Assembly (NCBI RefSeq): GCF_945859685.1
Contig: NC_079147.1
Coordinates: 132,643,645 to 132,707,644 of the forward strand
Length of the DNA: 64,000 nt
Reading direction: 5' to 3'
Source: Eupeodes corollae
Lineage: Eukaryota > Arthropoda > Insecta > Diptera > Syrphidae
Made by a program: the position numbers and the translations under genes. The stretch's first letter is position 1. Every line of letters begins with the position of its first letter. Below are positions 46,222 to 60,300 of this stretch, piece after piece. A model generated the notes under the pieces. The model was given only the letters and a program-made list of their open reading frames with translations, had not been told where the DNA came from and did no database searches.

Positions 46222-46917
46222 AGCTGGTCCCGCACCACCGAGTCAAATAGTAAAATGGCTCAGAGTCGATCCAAATCGACCTTGCGTAAAAAAACTGTCA
46301 GGGCTGTTTTTGGCTAAACTTGCGATTTCATTGACTTTTTCATTTCATTTTCAGATTATTTAGGCATGCTTTGCAAAAATTCATTAACTATTAAGGCAGA
46401 TGCTTTTTCAATAGAACAAAAGAAAACAGATGTCATGTCTTCTTGTATTCAAATTTACAACAAATTTTCCATATAAAATTGAACAAATAGCATAAATAAA
46501 ATAGCAAATTGAGCTTGACCCATTCCGATCCAATCCACAAACTACCGTGTGTGGGAAGACTGAGTTGGCAAGTCAAGCCTGAGCCAACGAGTCAAAGCAA
46601 ATAATCAATATGTCAAAGTGACTTGGGCTCGGTGGTGTATGTCAGGCAAATTTAGACCGGAGCCAATTGGCTGGGTCATATAAGTATGTTCATGTCGGTC
46701 GATTGGGTTTTTGACACGCTTTTAAGCAATTTCACGATAATTTACGATGTCATGTGTCATCTTTGTATATAAATATTAGTACTATCATTGTGATTTTTTA
46801 TGGGAGCGGCACCTAGCGGCTACGGAGACATTAGCTATAGCAGTTTTTTTTATTTAACTTTATGTATAACACTTTCAATGAGCTTACGATATTTACGATC
46901 AAAAACGATCATAAAGC
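46222..46917. other. Intergenic stretch with a possible short inverted-repeat element
   Basis: GCACCACCGAG at 46230 and its mirror near 46632 could bound a roughly 400-bp MITE, but the match is short. Nothing else recognised. Confidence 0.3.
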
Positions 46918-46925
46918 TTGAGGCT

Positions 46926-48417
46926 CATTGACATACTATACATGGACTGCTAGTAGCCAACTTCACGATGGTTCCACTTTTAACGGACAAAACACTAGCG
47001 CAAAGAGGTCTATGCGGAAAAATTGTGTAACATTTAACACTCACATCCACTGCTGTCGTTTTTGCTACTATAGTAGTATTTTACTATTTTCAGAGTCAAC
47101 TGCTACTCTACCCACGGACGAAAACTACTCCCCAAAATAAAACGGAAAAGAAATTTGTATTTGGTTTACAATAAAAACCAAAATTTAAAATGTAATGCCC
47201 AAATAATAGTGCAGCAGCAGATAGAAAATTTTTAGATATAAAAGATACAAAAAGAAATTCACTCAAGGTTGAAACGGTAAATGCCCTTCTAACTCCTTAA
47301 AAACAATTTCACAGAAAAATGGGAGCCATCGAAAACTTTAATCGAGAATAACAAATCATTGTATAAGGCGCCAGTTATAGCTATCATTGGTTTTCATCAT
47401 TGAAAACAGACATTCGAATTTTTTGACAGGTCGTTTATAGCTATCCTTAAACATTTCTGTCATTGAAAAAATTTTCCGATTGAAATCCACCGACAAAATT
47501 TTACTGACAGAAATCTATCATTCGAATTGTTTGAAATTGGAACACAAATCAGTGGAACGATTCGATTCACCTTTGAACATAAAGTATCAGCTGTTCAGGA
47601 AAATGAATTTCCGTCCGTTGTAGAGAAAAATAAATGCGCAATTACACTTTTTTCTCAAAAAACAAATTTCCGATGGATGATTATATAATTTTCATTTCTA
47701 ATCAAATTAAAACACCGTCTTGATCGATTTCAATGGCAGCTATAATTGATAATTAATGATTGTAACTGAAAATATGAAATATCGATTTTACAATAATGAC
47801 TTGAATTTATTCTTGAATATTCAAACATGTATGTTGATGTAAAATATAATTTCAATTGGCAATTTCTTATTTAATAAAAAAAGTTATGAATTTAAATTAT
47901 TTATTTCAACTATATTATTTTAAAATGTTGGCCTTTAAGCAGTGAAAGCAAAAATTTGGTACGGCATTATGTCCTTATATTTGTCTGTTTTCGCAGCATT
48001 AACCTTCGCAATAGGCCAATTAACTTCGAATTTTGACATTTTTATTTTCAGTTTTTAGTTTTGTTCATGGGCCAAGCATGTGTTTGTTGTTTTTTTGTTG
48101 TACTCCTCAATTTAAGAAAATGTTCCCCAAAATGATAGAAAAATACTACTCTTGAAATTTTCAAAACGACAGCACTGCCACGGCAAAAAAAACATGGCAT
48201 AGTTTGTCTTCAACAAATTATACTAGATGTCAGTACTTTCTATGTCAGAAAAAGCTTATCTCAACTAAATACAAACAGATGTCGCTAAAAATTTCATAAC
48301 TTTTTTTGCCACTGTGCCTGAAAGGGCTAGTGTAGCTAATTTGAAGTGGAACCATTTTTATTCAATTTTTGTATGGAAAATTCACACCACTAGCAGTCCA
48401 TGTATAGTATGTCAATG
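46926..48417. mobile_element. 1.5-kb non-autonomous element, CAT-start TIRs, 8-bp duplication
   Basis: Perfect inverted ends of 28-29 bp start CATTGACATACTATACATGG and continue ACTGCTAGT. TTGAGGCT flanks the element exactly (46918-46925 and 48418-48425), an 8-bp target duplication. A second, inner mirrored block (GGTTCCACTT) lies nearby. There is no transposase coding. A CA-start repeat with an 8-bp duplication suits the P or hAT superfamilies; it is not the same family as 12431-23578. Confidence 0.8.
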
Positions 48418-48429
48418 TTGAGGCTCATT

Positions 48430-51400
48430 TGAGGGATTGCTCATTTTGTCTCATCAAAGTCCATTGTTTCTATTCAATATGTCAAAGTCGTCACTTCACA
48501 CCGAACGAGTGATTGTGGTTTAGCTATAGTAATTCATTCATATTTGTTCATTATCAAAAATGTGCTCTGGCACTGGCCCGGGTTAAAATATTTTAAAACA
48601 TTGGCTATATCTCTACTCAATGTTGAATTAAGTTTTGTCAGTGTTTTTTTTTCCCAGGGATATAACCAAAATTATGTTCTTTAAGACTTTTTTTAATTTA
48701 ATTCAGCCGAGCGGCTAGCGTTCAGAGTTAACAACTTCTAAAAATGTTGGTTTTGGATTAAAAGAATAAAAGTAGATAAACACTATCAGTTTAATTAATA
48801 AACGTGGAATAACGAAGGGTTAGGGCTTATCCCATAGACTAAGTTCAAAATGTTTGAATAAAACAAAATTCCTACCAAGTGACTTTTACTAAGTTTAACC
48901 ACCGAAACAAAGTTTAGCGAAAGAATAAGATCGAAATGTGTTATATTTATTGTGAAATAAAAAATAAGTGAATAATTTTTATAATAATGTGTGCTAGATT
49001 TGTTGAGTTTTTAAACCGATTCCAGTTATGAGACAATAAGCTCTCAGCCAACAGAAAAAGAAAAATATACAATAACAAGTATGATCCAATTTCTTGACAA
49101 TTTCAGGAAAAGAAGTAGGTTTTCCAAGGAGAATTTGAAGAAACTTACTGCGGTTGTTAACGGTGAGGTGGACAGAAAACAGAGACAATACAAACAATTG
49201 AAAAATTATAATAATTTTGACAGAAACATATAAATGAGAAAATTCCTAGGTATGTTTACAGATTATTAAAATTTGCTGTCAAACCCCATACGAAAAAAAA
49301 CAAAGTCTGCGGAACTTGGTCAAAATTTTAAGTTATTTTAGTAGATTTTATTAACGGATTTTTTAAACGTCACTTTACTATTCCACAAACATTTTGGTTG
49401 TATTCATGGATTATTTAAACCCACACTTGACTCTTATTCTCTGGCTTAGTAAACTCGGAGAATGAAGATGTAGTATGCGTTTTTTTTTATTAATTTGGTT
49501 GTATAAATATAACCTTTTTTGGAGTTGGTGCATCGCGAAATCGATTTTCTCACCATAAATTTTGAAATTACCGGATTGGTGACAAGTCTAAAAATTTGAC
49601 AACCCTGATTTCTAAGATTTCTGAGAATTTTCTCAGACCCAGACGGACTGACAGAACAGGAGAATGAAATATACTGCTAGTTTCTTCCCACTCGAAATGA
49701 AATTGAAATCGATTCAAAATATTGACAGATTATGTTTGAGTGATTTGTGTTCGATAAGAGGAAATTGTTAAAAAAACAGTAGAAGTTTCACTTAGAGGAA
49801 ATTAATCTCAACTTTTGTATGTAATGCACTTGATTCGTGAGAAGTTACAGCTGCTATTTTGTGTTTGAGGGAATAGACAAAGCATTTTAAATGAGTGTTT
49901 TGCATGACAAATGTCTTTCCTATAAAATTTCGAGTAAAACCATATTCCTTAAAAACTTTCAAGCCATTTCTTTTACTGTATCTCGGCCCACCATTCTTTT
50001 TCAACCGATATTTCAAAACTGTTTACCGCAAAGTAACATAAAGCAGTAGCTATTTGTAATGCAAAACAACACAATTAAAAGAAAAAACACTAATATTTTA
50101 AATTTATTTTATTGAAAAACAGAAAAACAAATATAAGAAATCATACAAATTATGACACTCAGCAAATTTGTATATTGATTGATATGACATAAGTCAAGTG
50201 GATTGATTTCTTTTTCAGTGATTTCGATAAGTATATGAAGTTATGAAATGGATCGAATGATGGAACCCTGTAAACAATCACTTGATTTTCAATTTCGATT
50301 CCGAGAGAAATTGAATCATAAAAATTGCCTTATCAAATTTTTTCACAGCAAAAGTGAGAAATTTGTATGGGACATTTTTTATATTTCTAAGATATAATGT
50401 GATAAATGAGTTGAGGATGGGATTTTTTGACATTTTAACTATGATAGAAATGTCAAAATTGACATTTGATTAGTAATCAGGTTCTGTAATCGACATGCAT
50501 ATAGATTCTCTAAATTATTTGAATTGAAAGTAAAACATAGAAAAGTTCAACTCAAATGTTAAACTACTATGAAGTGAGTTCTCATTTTCAAATATGTTTG
50601 ATTTTAATCAATGCAATCGCCACATAAAACGGCACAAATTCCCAAACATTTAATTTAATTTTCCCAATGCTTATTATATTAAATTTCAAATTGTCTCTAA
50701 CAATAAAATGATGCACCTTATAAACTTATATTTTGAGTACAAATATTGCAAGCTTTCGCTAAAATTTTATTCGATGAAATTTCGCCATTTTCGATGTTAA
50801 AAAAGCTTTTATTACAAGGTTGTCAGTTTTCGTAGTTGTATTAGTGTATCCACACACGACTGTCAGCTACACACATACGAAATTTCGACAGTAATCACAT
50901 CTGTATGAGTGTTTCGTTCGTTCTGTAGTTCGGCTATGAGTTATATTTTGCGGAAGAGTGGTGTACAATTTTTCCCCGATTGTAGAAAAACCAATTTATT
51001 ACATTTGAAACTCTTTTTCTTTTGAAAAAACTACTTAATATCTTTAATGAAATTCAGTTAACCCCGATCTAACAACATCAAGGATATCACACCATTGATT
51101 CTGCTGTAAATTAGAGGAAAAATACAAAGAAAAAATTGTGAGTTGCCTTTCGTTCGAACAATAAAAAGAAAAAATTAAACAATGAGAGAGAGAGCTCTGT
51201 TAAAATAAAAGAAAAACGAAACGAAAAAACCGAACCACCAAGCAATAAGCATGAGAAAATGAAGAAGCTAGTGATGTGCGTTGGCGATGGCGATGGAGTC
51301 TCGGTCTTGAGAAACTTTTTTAAAGTATCATCATTGACCCAATGAAGCGGGAAATGTCAAAATTATAGTACGAACAAAAAGATGGAACTTAACATTTAAT

Positions 51401-51943
51401 ATTAAACTTTAAAATTACTTGCGAATTTTGTGCGTGGTCTAGCCATTGGGTGTTAGGTCGACGCATATAACTATCTATCCGATTCCCCAATCAGCTCTGA
51501 TTCTGAATCCATAAACAAATACCAAGAGAAAAGATTTCCCTGTATGTTTTCATACAAAAAAAAACTTGGTGCGCAAAGGCTTTCTTCATTATCTTCTCTT
51601 CTTCGCTTTGCGTGTAAAAAGTTACATTTCTTTAGTGTCCCTTTTAATAAATAATTCATTAAACTTGATGTCAATCAAATCTATTTCTTTTCATGGAATT
51701 GTAAAGTATTTTTGATGCAATTCTTTGCCTAACACGAGCATCTTACACTTGTACCTGCATAGTTTTTTTTCTTTTGCAGTAAGTTAAAAATTGGCAGCGT
51801 AAAAACAAAAAAATAACAAATTGATTTGGTTTCTGCTGATTACTGCAACTATTGTTTTCTATTTTCTTTGATTTGTTCGCTACTTGATCTTATTTCAGTG
51901 TTGTTTTGTTTTTATTTAATTAATACATTTGTATATATTCCAG
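48430..51943. other. Rga upstream region, no gene recognised
   Basis: AT-rich sequence without supported coding exons or RNA genes. The GC-richer stretch at about 50820-50950 (GTTTCGTTCGTTCTGTAGTTCGG) could be a promoter, but nothing decides it. Confidence 0.35.
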
Positions 51944-52109
51944 AAACAATAAGATTTCAGCTTAGTAGTGTGCAAGGATAATATCTCGCTGTCAAACGAA
52001 GGCAAACAAGAAAATCCTTGAGACGAAAGTGTTGGAATGTTAAATGCGGTGTCCACTGCTTGCTTAACATTGAATGGTAGTCATCGTTGTCTGAAAATTT
52101 ATAAATTGA
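51944..52109 (+). other. Possible Rga 5' exon with upstream ORF
   Basis: Bounded by a plausible acceptor (TATATATTCCAG) and a consensus donor (GTAAGT at 52110). From ATG 52037 an open frame crosses this exon, the exon at 54938-55084, and 16 codons of the first Rga coding exon when spliced. It has no recognised similarity. The link to Rga is by position and strand only. Confidence 0.35.
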
Positions 52110-53689
52110 GTAAGTTTTCCATAACTTTTTATTTAATTAAACAAAAGTTGTTGGATCATGTTAGTACAAGATTGCATTTATATTTGTGTAGTGAACAATA
52201 GTCGAACACAGATGAACGCGACCAGTTTTTGAAGAGTAAATATTTTGAATGAAAGCCAAAGACGATCTGTAATGTGTATAAAACGGAAAAATCTACTATT
52301 CTGCTTTACTTAGTCAAAACAATTAGTCTATAAAATTTGTAGTTTAACTTTAAGGAACCGAAATTGCAAGTGGCATTTGTTCATTTTTAGTTGTTGGTAC
52401 ATATGTACATATATTTCTTTGCAAAATGATGGAGCAATAAATTCTCCTCCATTGTTAAGTGCCTCTTATTGGGTTTATCATTTAGAAATACTTATTTGTC
52501 CATAGATTTTTCGACTAATGAAGCCTAAGTCGTGTTAACCTTTTATGGAATTTTTGTTCATTATGTTCGCATTTCATCATGGAAAGACTTAGCCCTAGCT
52601 GTGTCTTCAAAATTTTTTGAGCTAGATTATGAAAATCAGCGTTCTACAATTAAATTGTTGAACGCACTTATAACAGAACTTTATTTTAGTATTTCATATC
52701 CATAAACCACGGTTTGGTTTACTTCAAAAACTGTGCCGGCCAAAATATCACTGTTAGTAATAATTATTATCATGCAATCCTTAAAGTCTATTTCTTTCCT
52801 CAAATTAAATCTTGTTATCTTAGAGGTCGTCAGTAGAAATGCGACGTCGTCGTAACCTGCCACATAGCGCCAATTGAAAGCAAACATTTTTGGTTGAATA
52901 ATTGTTAGTTTTTCGCTTAGTACATGTATACGTGTTGATCATTAAATTCTAAATGCTCGAAAGCTTCACCCAACATTTGACTGCTGCTAGGCAAAAGTTT
53001 CTTCATTGTGTCATTAAAATAGTCTCATAAAGGAGAACTGGCCAAAATATATAGTACCTGGGCTACCTAGTGCCGAGAAAGGAAATTTATGAAAATGATT
53101 GGAGTACTTACGAGTATTGATTTTGTCCTAAAAGTTTAATAAATAAACAAAGTACGGTTAAAAACAAGAATATTTTTGTATTTTACTTCCTAAGCCCCAT
53201 AGTTTACAGTTAAACATAACCCAAAAAGAGGTTTTTGAACTAAGCTTTCCACAATTCTATATGTTAAATGTGGGCACTACGCACGCAATTATATGCAATC
53301 ATTTGATTTGCAAAATCGAATTAAAAAAGTAGTATTTCCGCTAAACATTGGTCATTGGTCATTTATATAAAAGATAACTTATTTTGGAGTTTATTCATTT
53401 CATTAAAAGTGAAAAATAAAACAATGCCTTACCCAAACTAAAACTTTAAGCTGTGGGTGTCAACTCACACAAAACCGATTAGTCCTATTTTCGTGAAAAT
53501 ACAAAATTCCATAAATGTTAACGTTCTTTTTATTAAATGTTATTTTAGAAAAAAATAAGATAAATTGGAAACGTACTATACAAGAAAGAAGTAGCTCTCT
53601 TTTCTTGCAAAACAGCTATTGGTAATAAATTTGGCTTACAACCCAAACTTACTTAAGTAAGTAACTAAAACACATCGGCCATTAGATCG
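52110..53689. other. Probable Rga 5' intron, unassigned
   Basis: No feature recognised in this AT-rich interval. Confidence 0.35.
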
Positions 53690-54605
53690 ATTTTAATGTA
53701 CGGTGTGGTAGTATGGTGGATTGCTTTAGAAAATGCCACTGCGTAATTCTTAAGTATTTAGAATCAATTTGAAAGCACACAGACTACACCATCCCTTAAC
53801 TGCAATTCGACAGAAACTTCAAGATTTCTATACCTTCCAGATTTTGCTGGGAGGATAGGACATTCCTTGATGATAAGTCAATTTACTTTTATTGAAATGG
53901 ATCAAAAAATGACGGGTGATGGAGGCGTGTACTCTGAACTGCTTAAACTCAGACTTATTCCGCCTTCCTAATCATTGTAGCGTGTTCCAGCTGTAACTTT
54001 TGGTGATAAAAGAAGTCTTGTCCTGATAGTCAGGCCGCTATTAAATCTCTGGACTCTGTCTCTACAAACTTTATAACAGTCCAAAACTGTAGATCATCTC
54101 TAATGGTGATGGCACAACAGTTTAATATTCACCGTTGCTGCAAGACCCTATGAAGAAGGTAAACATCAGGTGAAATAACATCACCACGTGTCAGGCCACA
54201 ATAAAATCTAATGTTTACTAGGCAGATCACATATACAAAGCTCGATAATCGATTTAATAACCGGGCACTGTCTAATAGGAAGGTTCGACACGGCTAGGCT
54301 TCTTGAATGACTTTTACAGAATCTATATGGATGAGAAAGAGGAGGAAGCAGTTCTTCACCTCCTCTGTACATGCCCTGCTCTAGCTCAAAAACACAACAA
54401 TTGCCTAGGAAATTCTTCTATAACGATATAAACGATCTCAATCATATTAACATTATCAGTCTTTCACGTTTCGTAAGGAAATCAAACTGGTTTCATTGAG
54501 CTAAGAAGAAAGCTTTAAGATTCATGTGGTATCGCAATAGGCCATTAAGCTGGCGTTAGTGTGTACTACTCCATCACGGACAGACACTTTAACCTAACTA
54601 CCTAA
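53690..54605 (+). mobile_element. LINE remnant with RNase H domain
   Basis: Stop-filled plus-strand frames give, in order, MYGVVVWW.ALE (end of reverse transcriptase), KSIYFY.NGSK (RNase H first acidic block), DSQAAIKSLDSVST (RNase H) and LITGHCLIGRF, followed by a C-terminal cysteine/His-type tail (LLCTCPALA). This order fits LINEs with RNase H such as the I/R1 group. Old and dead. Confidence 0.7.
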
Positions 54606-54937
54606 TAAGTAGACCAAAATGCACATTCTCCTGCGTTTTCATAACATTATTTTTTAGTTATTAAAACAGTGCCTCCAATAACAAATTAAGTATTTAAATT
54701 TTTTTTAATACTGTAGAAAAAATATTGTTCGAAATTACAAACAAAAAACTATCATCAAAAATTTAGACCTTAACAAAAAAAAGGTCAGAACTTATAAATC
54801 ATTGGGCAACAATATTTTGTATGTGCTTATTTCTGTAGGGAATTGAATCCCGTACCATTTTAAAATTAGAAAAGTTCGTCAGTTACTTAAATAGTTATAC
54901 AAATTATAATAATATTTTGTTTTGTAATTTCTTTCAG

Positions 54938-55084
54938 ACAAACTTCAAATAAGCCAACTCAAATACCACTTGCGCATCTTGAGTCTAATTATAGTCTCTT
55001 ACTTAACTTTGGATGGCGCTACTGTCAGATGTGGACCTGCGTTTCAACCAACAAGATTCTTCTGCGGGTGCAATTCTCAGACAG
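54938..55084 (+). other. Possible Rga exon with in-frame upstream start
   Basis: Acceptor TTTCTTTCAG and donor GTAAAA. ATG at 55013 opens MALLSDVDLRFNQQDSSAGA and ILRQ, reaches the donor in phase 0 and joins GTT ATG GCG of the first conserved Rga exon without a stop. This would give a 25-residue N-terminal extension. Whether it is used, or is 5'-UTR, cannot be told. Confidence 0.45.
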
Positions 55085-55489
55085 GTAAAAAACCTTCATT
55101 TTATTAAAATTATGCATATGTTATAGGTTATTTTAAATTAAATCGATTTTATAACTGCAAATTGACTATTTGCATCGAAACGAAAACGAAAACGAAAATT
55201 ATTAATGAAAGTTTTAAATATTGTTCGAAAAAGAAAACATAAAAAAGTTAAATAATATTTATGCAAAAATTCCTATAGCAAAATGGTTATGAGCAATTAC
55301 AAATTAAAAATTGGTTATTAGAGGGTTGTTATTTTGTAAGTTATACAAATATTCCTAGAACTAGGGAAGTACTTCATTGTATTCCATTCCTTGTAATCAT
55401 TCACTATTGACGATTGTATGGTTTGTACAATGCAAAATAAAGTTTAGTATCAAAATACTATTTTTTTTATATAAATATAGTTACTTAAG

Positions 55490-56215
55490 GTGTGAACTAG
55501 GGCCTCACCCAACAAACTTCTCCTTCTAGCTTGGTCCCTAGTTAGATGCCTCCAGTTGCGCGCTCTTTGGGTGAGGTCACTTTCCACTTGTGCGGGCCAC
55601 CTGATTCGCGGTCTTCCTCTACTGCACTGCCCTGTGGAGCATTGGTTTCCATGCGCTCTCCGTGACCCACACTTTTTCCCTTCTGCCTAAGACTATGTCG
55701 CTATACAGTCCGTATAGCTCGTCGTTCCATCCACTCCCCTTTGATGCATACGGGGCCGTAGATCACACGAAGAACTTTTCTCTCGAAACGACCCAAGGTA
55801 CTTTCATCCGCTTTTCTCATAGTCCATGCTTCTGCAACGTATAGCAGGACGGGAATGATAAGGGTCTTATAAAGCGAGAGGGTCCCTCGAGAGACGCCTT
55901 TGTAACTCAATTGCTTTCTTAACCCAAAGAAACAGCGTTTGACAAGAGTTATTCTTCGTTTGATCTCAGCGCTGGTGTTGTTTTCTGCGCTTATAGCGGA
56001 ATGTACTTTGTTTCAATAACCGTTAAACCCGTTTTTGGCAACACGCTGAATTATTCTGAGATGAGATTATGTCAATGTCATCACATCAGCATATGCTAGT
56101 AATTTGTAGATGTTGCCATATGCGGCCTTGAAATCGATGAAAAGATAGTGGGTGATGATTTGGTGTTCTTGATTTTTTTCAATGGTCTGCCGTAATGTTA
56201 AATAAATAATAATAA
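55490..56215 (-). mobile_element. RTE-like LINE remnant, same family as 30345-32240
   Basis: Minus-strand frames: HYLFIDFKAAYGNIYK joined directly to LLAYADV (a deletion between the two reverse transcriptase blocks), then LYKTLIIPVLLYVAEAWTMR, GRFERKVLRVIYGPV and a WR-rich C-terminus. The outermost 100 bases match 30345-30450. Inactive. Confidence 0.65.
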
Positions 56216-57297
56216 ATCTTTCAATAATTACAAAAAAATCAATAACAAATACTTCAACCGAAATCTATATACGCTTTTTAATTACTTTAAAATGTAATTA
56301 AAGAATTTAAATGTCAATTACTTCCAATGTAAGTTGATAAATGTAATTTAAAACAAAAGTAATGGCCGAAAACGCATAAAGATCCAGTAATCATCATCAT
56401 TAAATTAAATTGAATTAAAAAAATAAATAAATTAGGAAAAGAATTTCCTTAACTGTAATACAAAAGTGCTTTCCCTCAAGAACTTGAATACAAAAACTAT
56501 TACAATTTTTAATTACGAATAAATAGTAAGTGCTATTTCAATTACAATTACAAGTAATTGAAATGTGTATTTATGTTTCAATTATAATTAAAAGTAATTA
56601 AAATTTATATTTTTTCAAATACAAATTATGTGTAATTGTAATAGAAAAAATGTTAATTATTTATTATTGAAATGAAAGTTGAATATAATTACGAAAAGTA
56701 GTCATCATTTGCCAACTCTGGCTCTTTATTTATCTAAAAAAAAACGGTACCGTTTTTCCTTCTATATACACTCCCCACACAAATTAAACGAAAAAAAAAC
56801 AAGGAATATTTTTTTCTCACAATTATTTCCTTCAAATTTTCCCAAAATATAACAATCAAATTTTTGAATAAACTCATTCAAAAAAATAAATAAGAACAAT
56901 TGTGTGCTTTCGAAAATCTCGCTTTCTTGCACAAATCAACTACTGTATAAAAATACCACAGACGAAAATAATTTTTGTAATTATTCTTGTTAATTACTTC
57001 AAATGTGCTTATCTCTTAATTTGTCAGAATTTAATAACACGCTTGACTTATCTTATCGCTTAACGTTTTGAGTCTATATACATACATACATATGTATATA
57101 TTTTTACAAAGTTACTGTTTCCGAATTTCATAAAAGTCAGAAAATTTAAGAAAAAATACGTAAGTTAAATTTACTCGTTGTACTCTGTGTATTAGCTTAA
57201 GTGTGATTTTATTGCACCATTCAATTAATCGCCCATTGGGATTATGTTGAAAATTCTTTCAAATACAAAAATATATTCTTTAATTGTTGTTTTCAAG
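56216..57297. other. Rga intron, low-complexity AATTA-rich tract
   Basis: Between 56240 and 56700 the sequence is dominated by irregular AATTAC/AATTGAA words. No element ends or exons were recognised. Confidence 0.4.
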
Positions 57298-57300
57298 GTT

Positions 57301-60300
57301 ATGGCGAATTTAAACTTTCAACAACCCCCGAGAAGTATAGCTAACTCATCAATCGGTCGAAGTACGGGTGGTGGCTTCGGCGGTAGTTCGTTATCCGGCC
57401 ATGTGACGCCTACATCAGGAATGTTTCCAACAGGTAAGTTAGATATTGAACCTAAACAAAAAAAACGATTAGTTTTTAAAAATAATTTGTTTAAGGCCTC
57501 CAATTACCTATAGGAGGGGCAAATTATGGCCAATCTCAACAACCGCAATTATCTCCAAATCGGAATGCCCAACTTTCGGTAGGAGGTCCGGCGTTATCAA
57601 GCAGTGGTCGACCGAATATATTCAATCAAAGACAATTTGTTGAAAGGCGAACTATGCAAGGATTAAGTGGTGGTCCAATGGTGGTACAAATAGTTTTTTT
57701 TTTTTTAAACGTATTTATTTATTTTTATTTGTTTTGTTTTCCTTATTTAAGTCAAACATGGGATCATTCATGCAGTCAACCCGCGGTTACGGTTCTGGTG
57801 GAACTGGAAATTCCCTTAATAATTTCCATAATGTTTTTGGTGGAAGTGGTGATACAGCGACACCGCCACTGCTTGATCTCTCAGAATTTCCCTCATTGAC
57901 GAATGTTCGTGGCCAGAACGACCAATCACTGCCTCAGACGAATCCCCTACAGCCACCTGGAAGTAAACCTTATGGTAATTTTTTTACCTCTTGTGAGTTT
58001 TTCAATGATACCTTTCTATACATAATAATTTTAAGAATATGTTTAAGTTTTTTTTTCTTAAATTTTAGTTTTATTGTTTAAAATGTTTTTTTTTTTTTGT
58101 TAGTAATAGTGGTTTTGGGTTTTATGTTTAATAAGTTGGTTTGTATCATAGTATCTTATGATGAATATCTTGTTTTTTTTTTTAAAGTGTTTACATATTT
58201 TGTTATAAATATATTAAATGTAATATGACAATGTATTGATAGATATGTGCAGCTTTTTCGGGAAAAATGATTTATTTAATAATAGTGATTTTTTTTACAA
58301 ATATGTTTTTAACGTTTCGGATGAGATTAGTTAAACAAACAAAATCGGTATCATATTTTTATTCCTCCTTAATAATATGCCCAAGCTCGACATAATGTAT
58401 GTATGTTAAATTTACAAAAACTTTAGGTATAATCATGTTTAGATCCACCCAAATTTAAGGTTGCCCTGAACTCTAAACATAAGGTTCAAGGTAACATTAC
58501 ATTCAAAGAACTTAGTTTTTGTTAACAGGTTAATATAAATAAAAGAACACATTTAAAAATATTTATTTTAGTTTAAAGTTTAAAAGCATTATATCAAAGC
58601 TTTCAAAAGGACAAGAATTTAATTTTATCAACCTTGTATTCGTATTCCGTTCACTTAATAAGCCCAAACATTTCTTTAACACCACTATCACGGCTATGAA
58701 GGCGATGTAGAAATAATTAGTTTTCATTTTTGTACGAATTGAGTGTAGGCTACTTCTTTAATTTCAGGAGCTTGATGTTTGAGGAACTTCTCATCACTCC
58801 CTTGAAGGTTAAAAATTCTTGCTGTTGTTCCAGACGCGGTCTTCATTTGAGCAGCTAACTGGAAAGAATTTGACGCCAGTTGGGCAATTAATCTCCTTTC
58901 AGCAGACGACGGCATTCCTTTTGGTCGTTCTTTCATATGCTTTCCGTAGTTTTCTTTATTTTTTATAAGTTGCTCACGAGATTCTGCGATATTTCAATTT
59001 TTGTCGCTTTTAAACGTGCACTAAAATTTTATTCAGTGTATAACTTTACCTTCCGAATGAAGGCACGTTTTTCATAAGTTGCTCACGAGGTTCTGTGATA
59101 ATTCAATTTGTTTCACTTTTTAACGCGCACTCAAATTTTATTCAGTGCATAACTTGATCTTCCGAATTAACGCACGTTGCTCGCCCCTTCATGCCGTAAA
59201 TGGATTTCGAATATTTTAACTTCACTAGAATTAAATTTTGAAGCTGATGACACAATGTTATTAAACGGTAGGAAATGCTTTAATTGTTTTTTGTAGAGTG
59301 TTTAAAATGTACTGTAAGTGTATATTATTTATGTCTGTGTCTGAAATGAAACATGATTTTAGAATACAAGAGAAAAAGTTTTTTTTCTCCTAAAATCTGC
59401 GAATCTGGTCTATTAGCCGCCGGTAGTGCATAAATGCAAACATTTCCAGTTAAAAAAGATTAAGTAAAATTTATTCATATTATTAGTTTTACTCAAAATG
59501 GCCGACCTCAGTTCTAATATCAGCCATTAAACGTTGTGGCCATCGAACTATAGTGGCACGCTCTGTTTCTATTAATATTTTTGACACTCCTTCCGTTTAA
59601 GAATTCGCGTAAGAAGTCTTTCAGGCATGCTCTCTTATTTTAACCACAACAAATAAACTTGGGGATTAAAATATCGACTGATCGAGATCCAATCTTAAGC
59701 TTCTTTAAAATCTACTACATTAACCCTAAGGCACTCTTGTGTTGTCTTCCCTTTGTTTGTCTCACCAGAATCTTATAGAAGAATTCATCTAACTTCATTA
59801 AAAGGGGTTTCTTAAACAATTTCCCAAACCCTCTACTACAACTCTCTATAGTACATCTTGTGGAAAATAATTTCGTCATCTTCGCTTGAAGATATGATAA
59901 ACTGGAGGAGAACACGATTCCCGAACAATATCGCGGTTCTCAGTGTTAGGCAATTATTGCGATTCTATTTTCATTCTTTGCTTACAAATGTAAATACATA
60001 TTTAGAAAAATTAGATAATCATTTTATATCAGATCAATGTTTTGAGCAACAAGGTCTTAAAATTTTGTAACAGAATTTATGGAACGACTACGTACAGTCG
60101 GCTACTGAATTATAGTTACTTTAATTAACATCTAAATCGATAAGGGATCCTAGATTTGTCCAAATAAAAAATTGTAAAGGCTTTATTAAGTAGAAACATT
60201 TTTTAATGGAAAAAAGTAGTTTTTGAAAGTTTTTCGAAAGCCACAAACAAAACTAATAGATCATACCAATGCAATTTCAATCAACAATTGTTTTTAAGTA

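Noticed and set aside
46228..46650. Short MITE with GCACCACCGAG ends
   Set aside because: Only about 10 matching bases and no target duplication.
58724..58936. 70-codon minus-strand frame in an Rga intron
   Set aside because: No family recognised, no splice or poly(A) context, and low-complexity surroundings.
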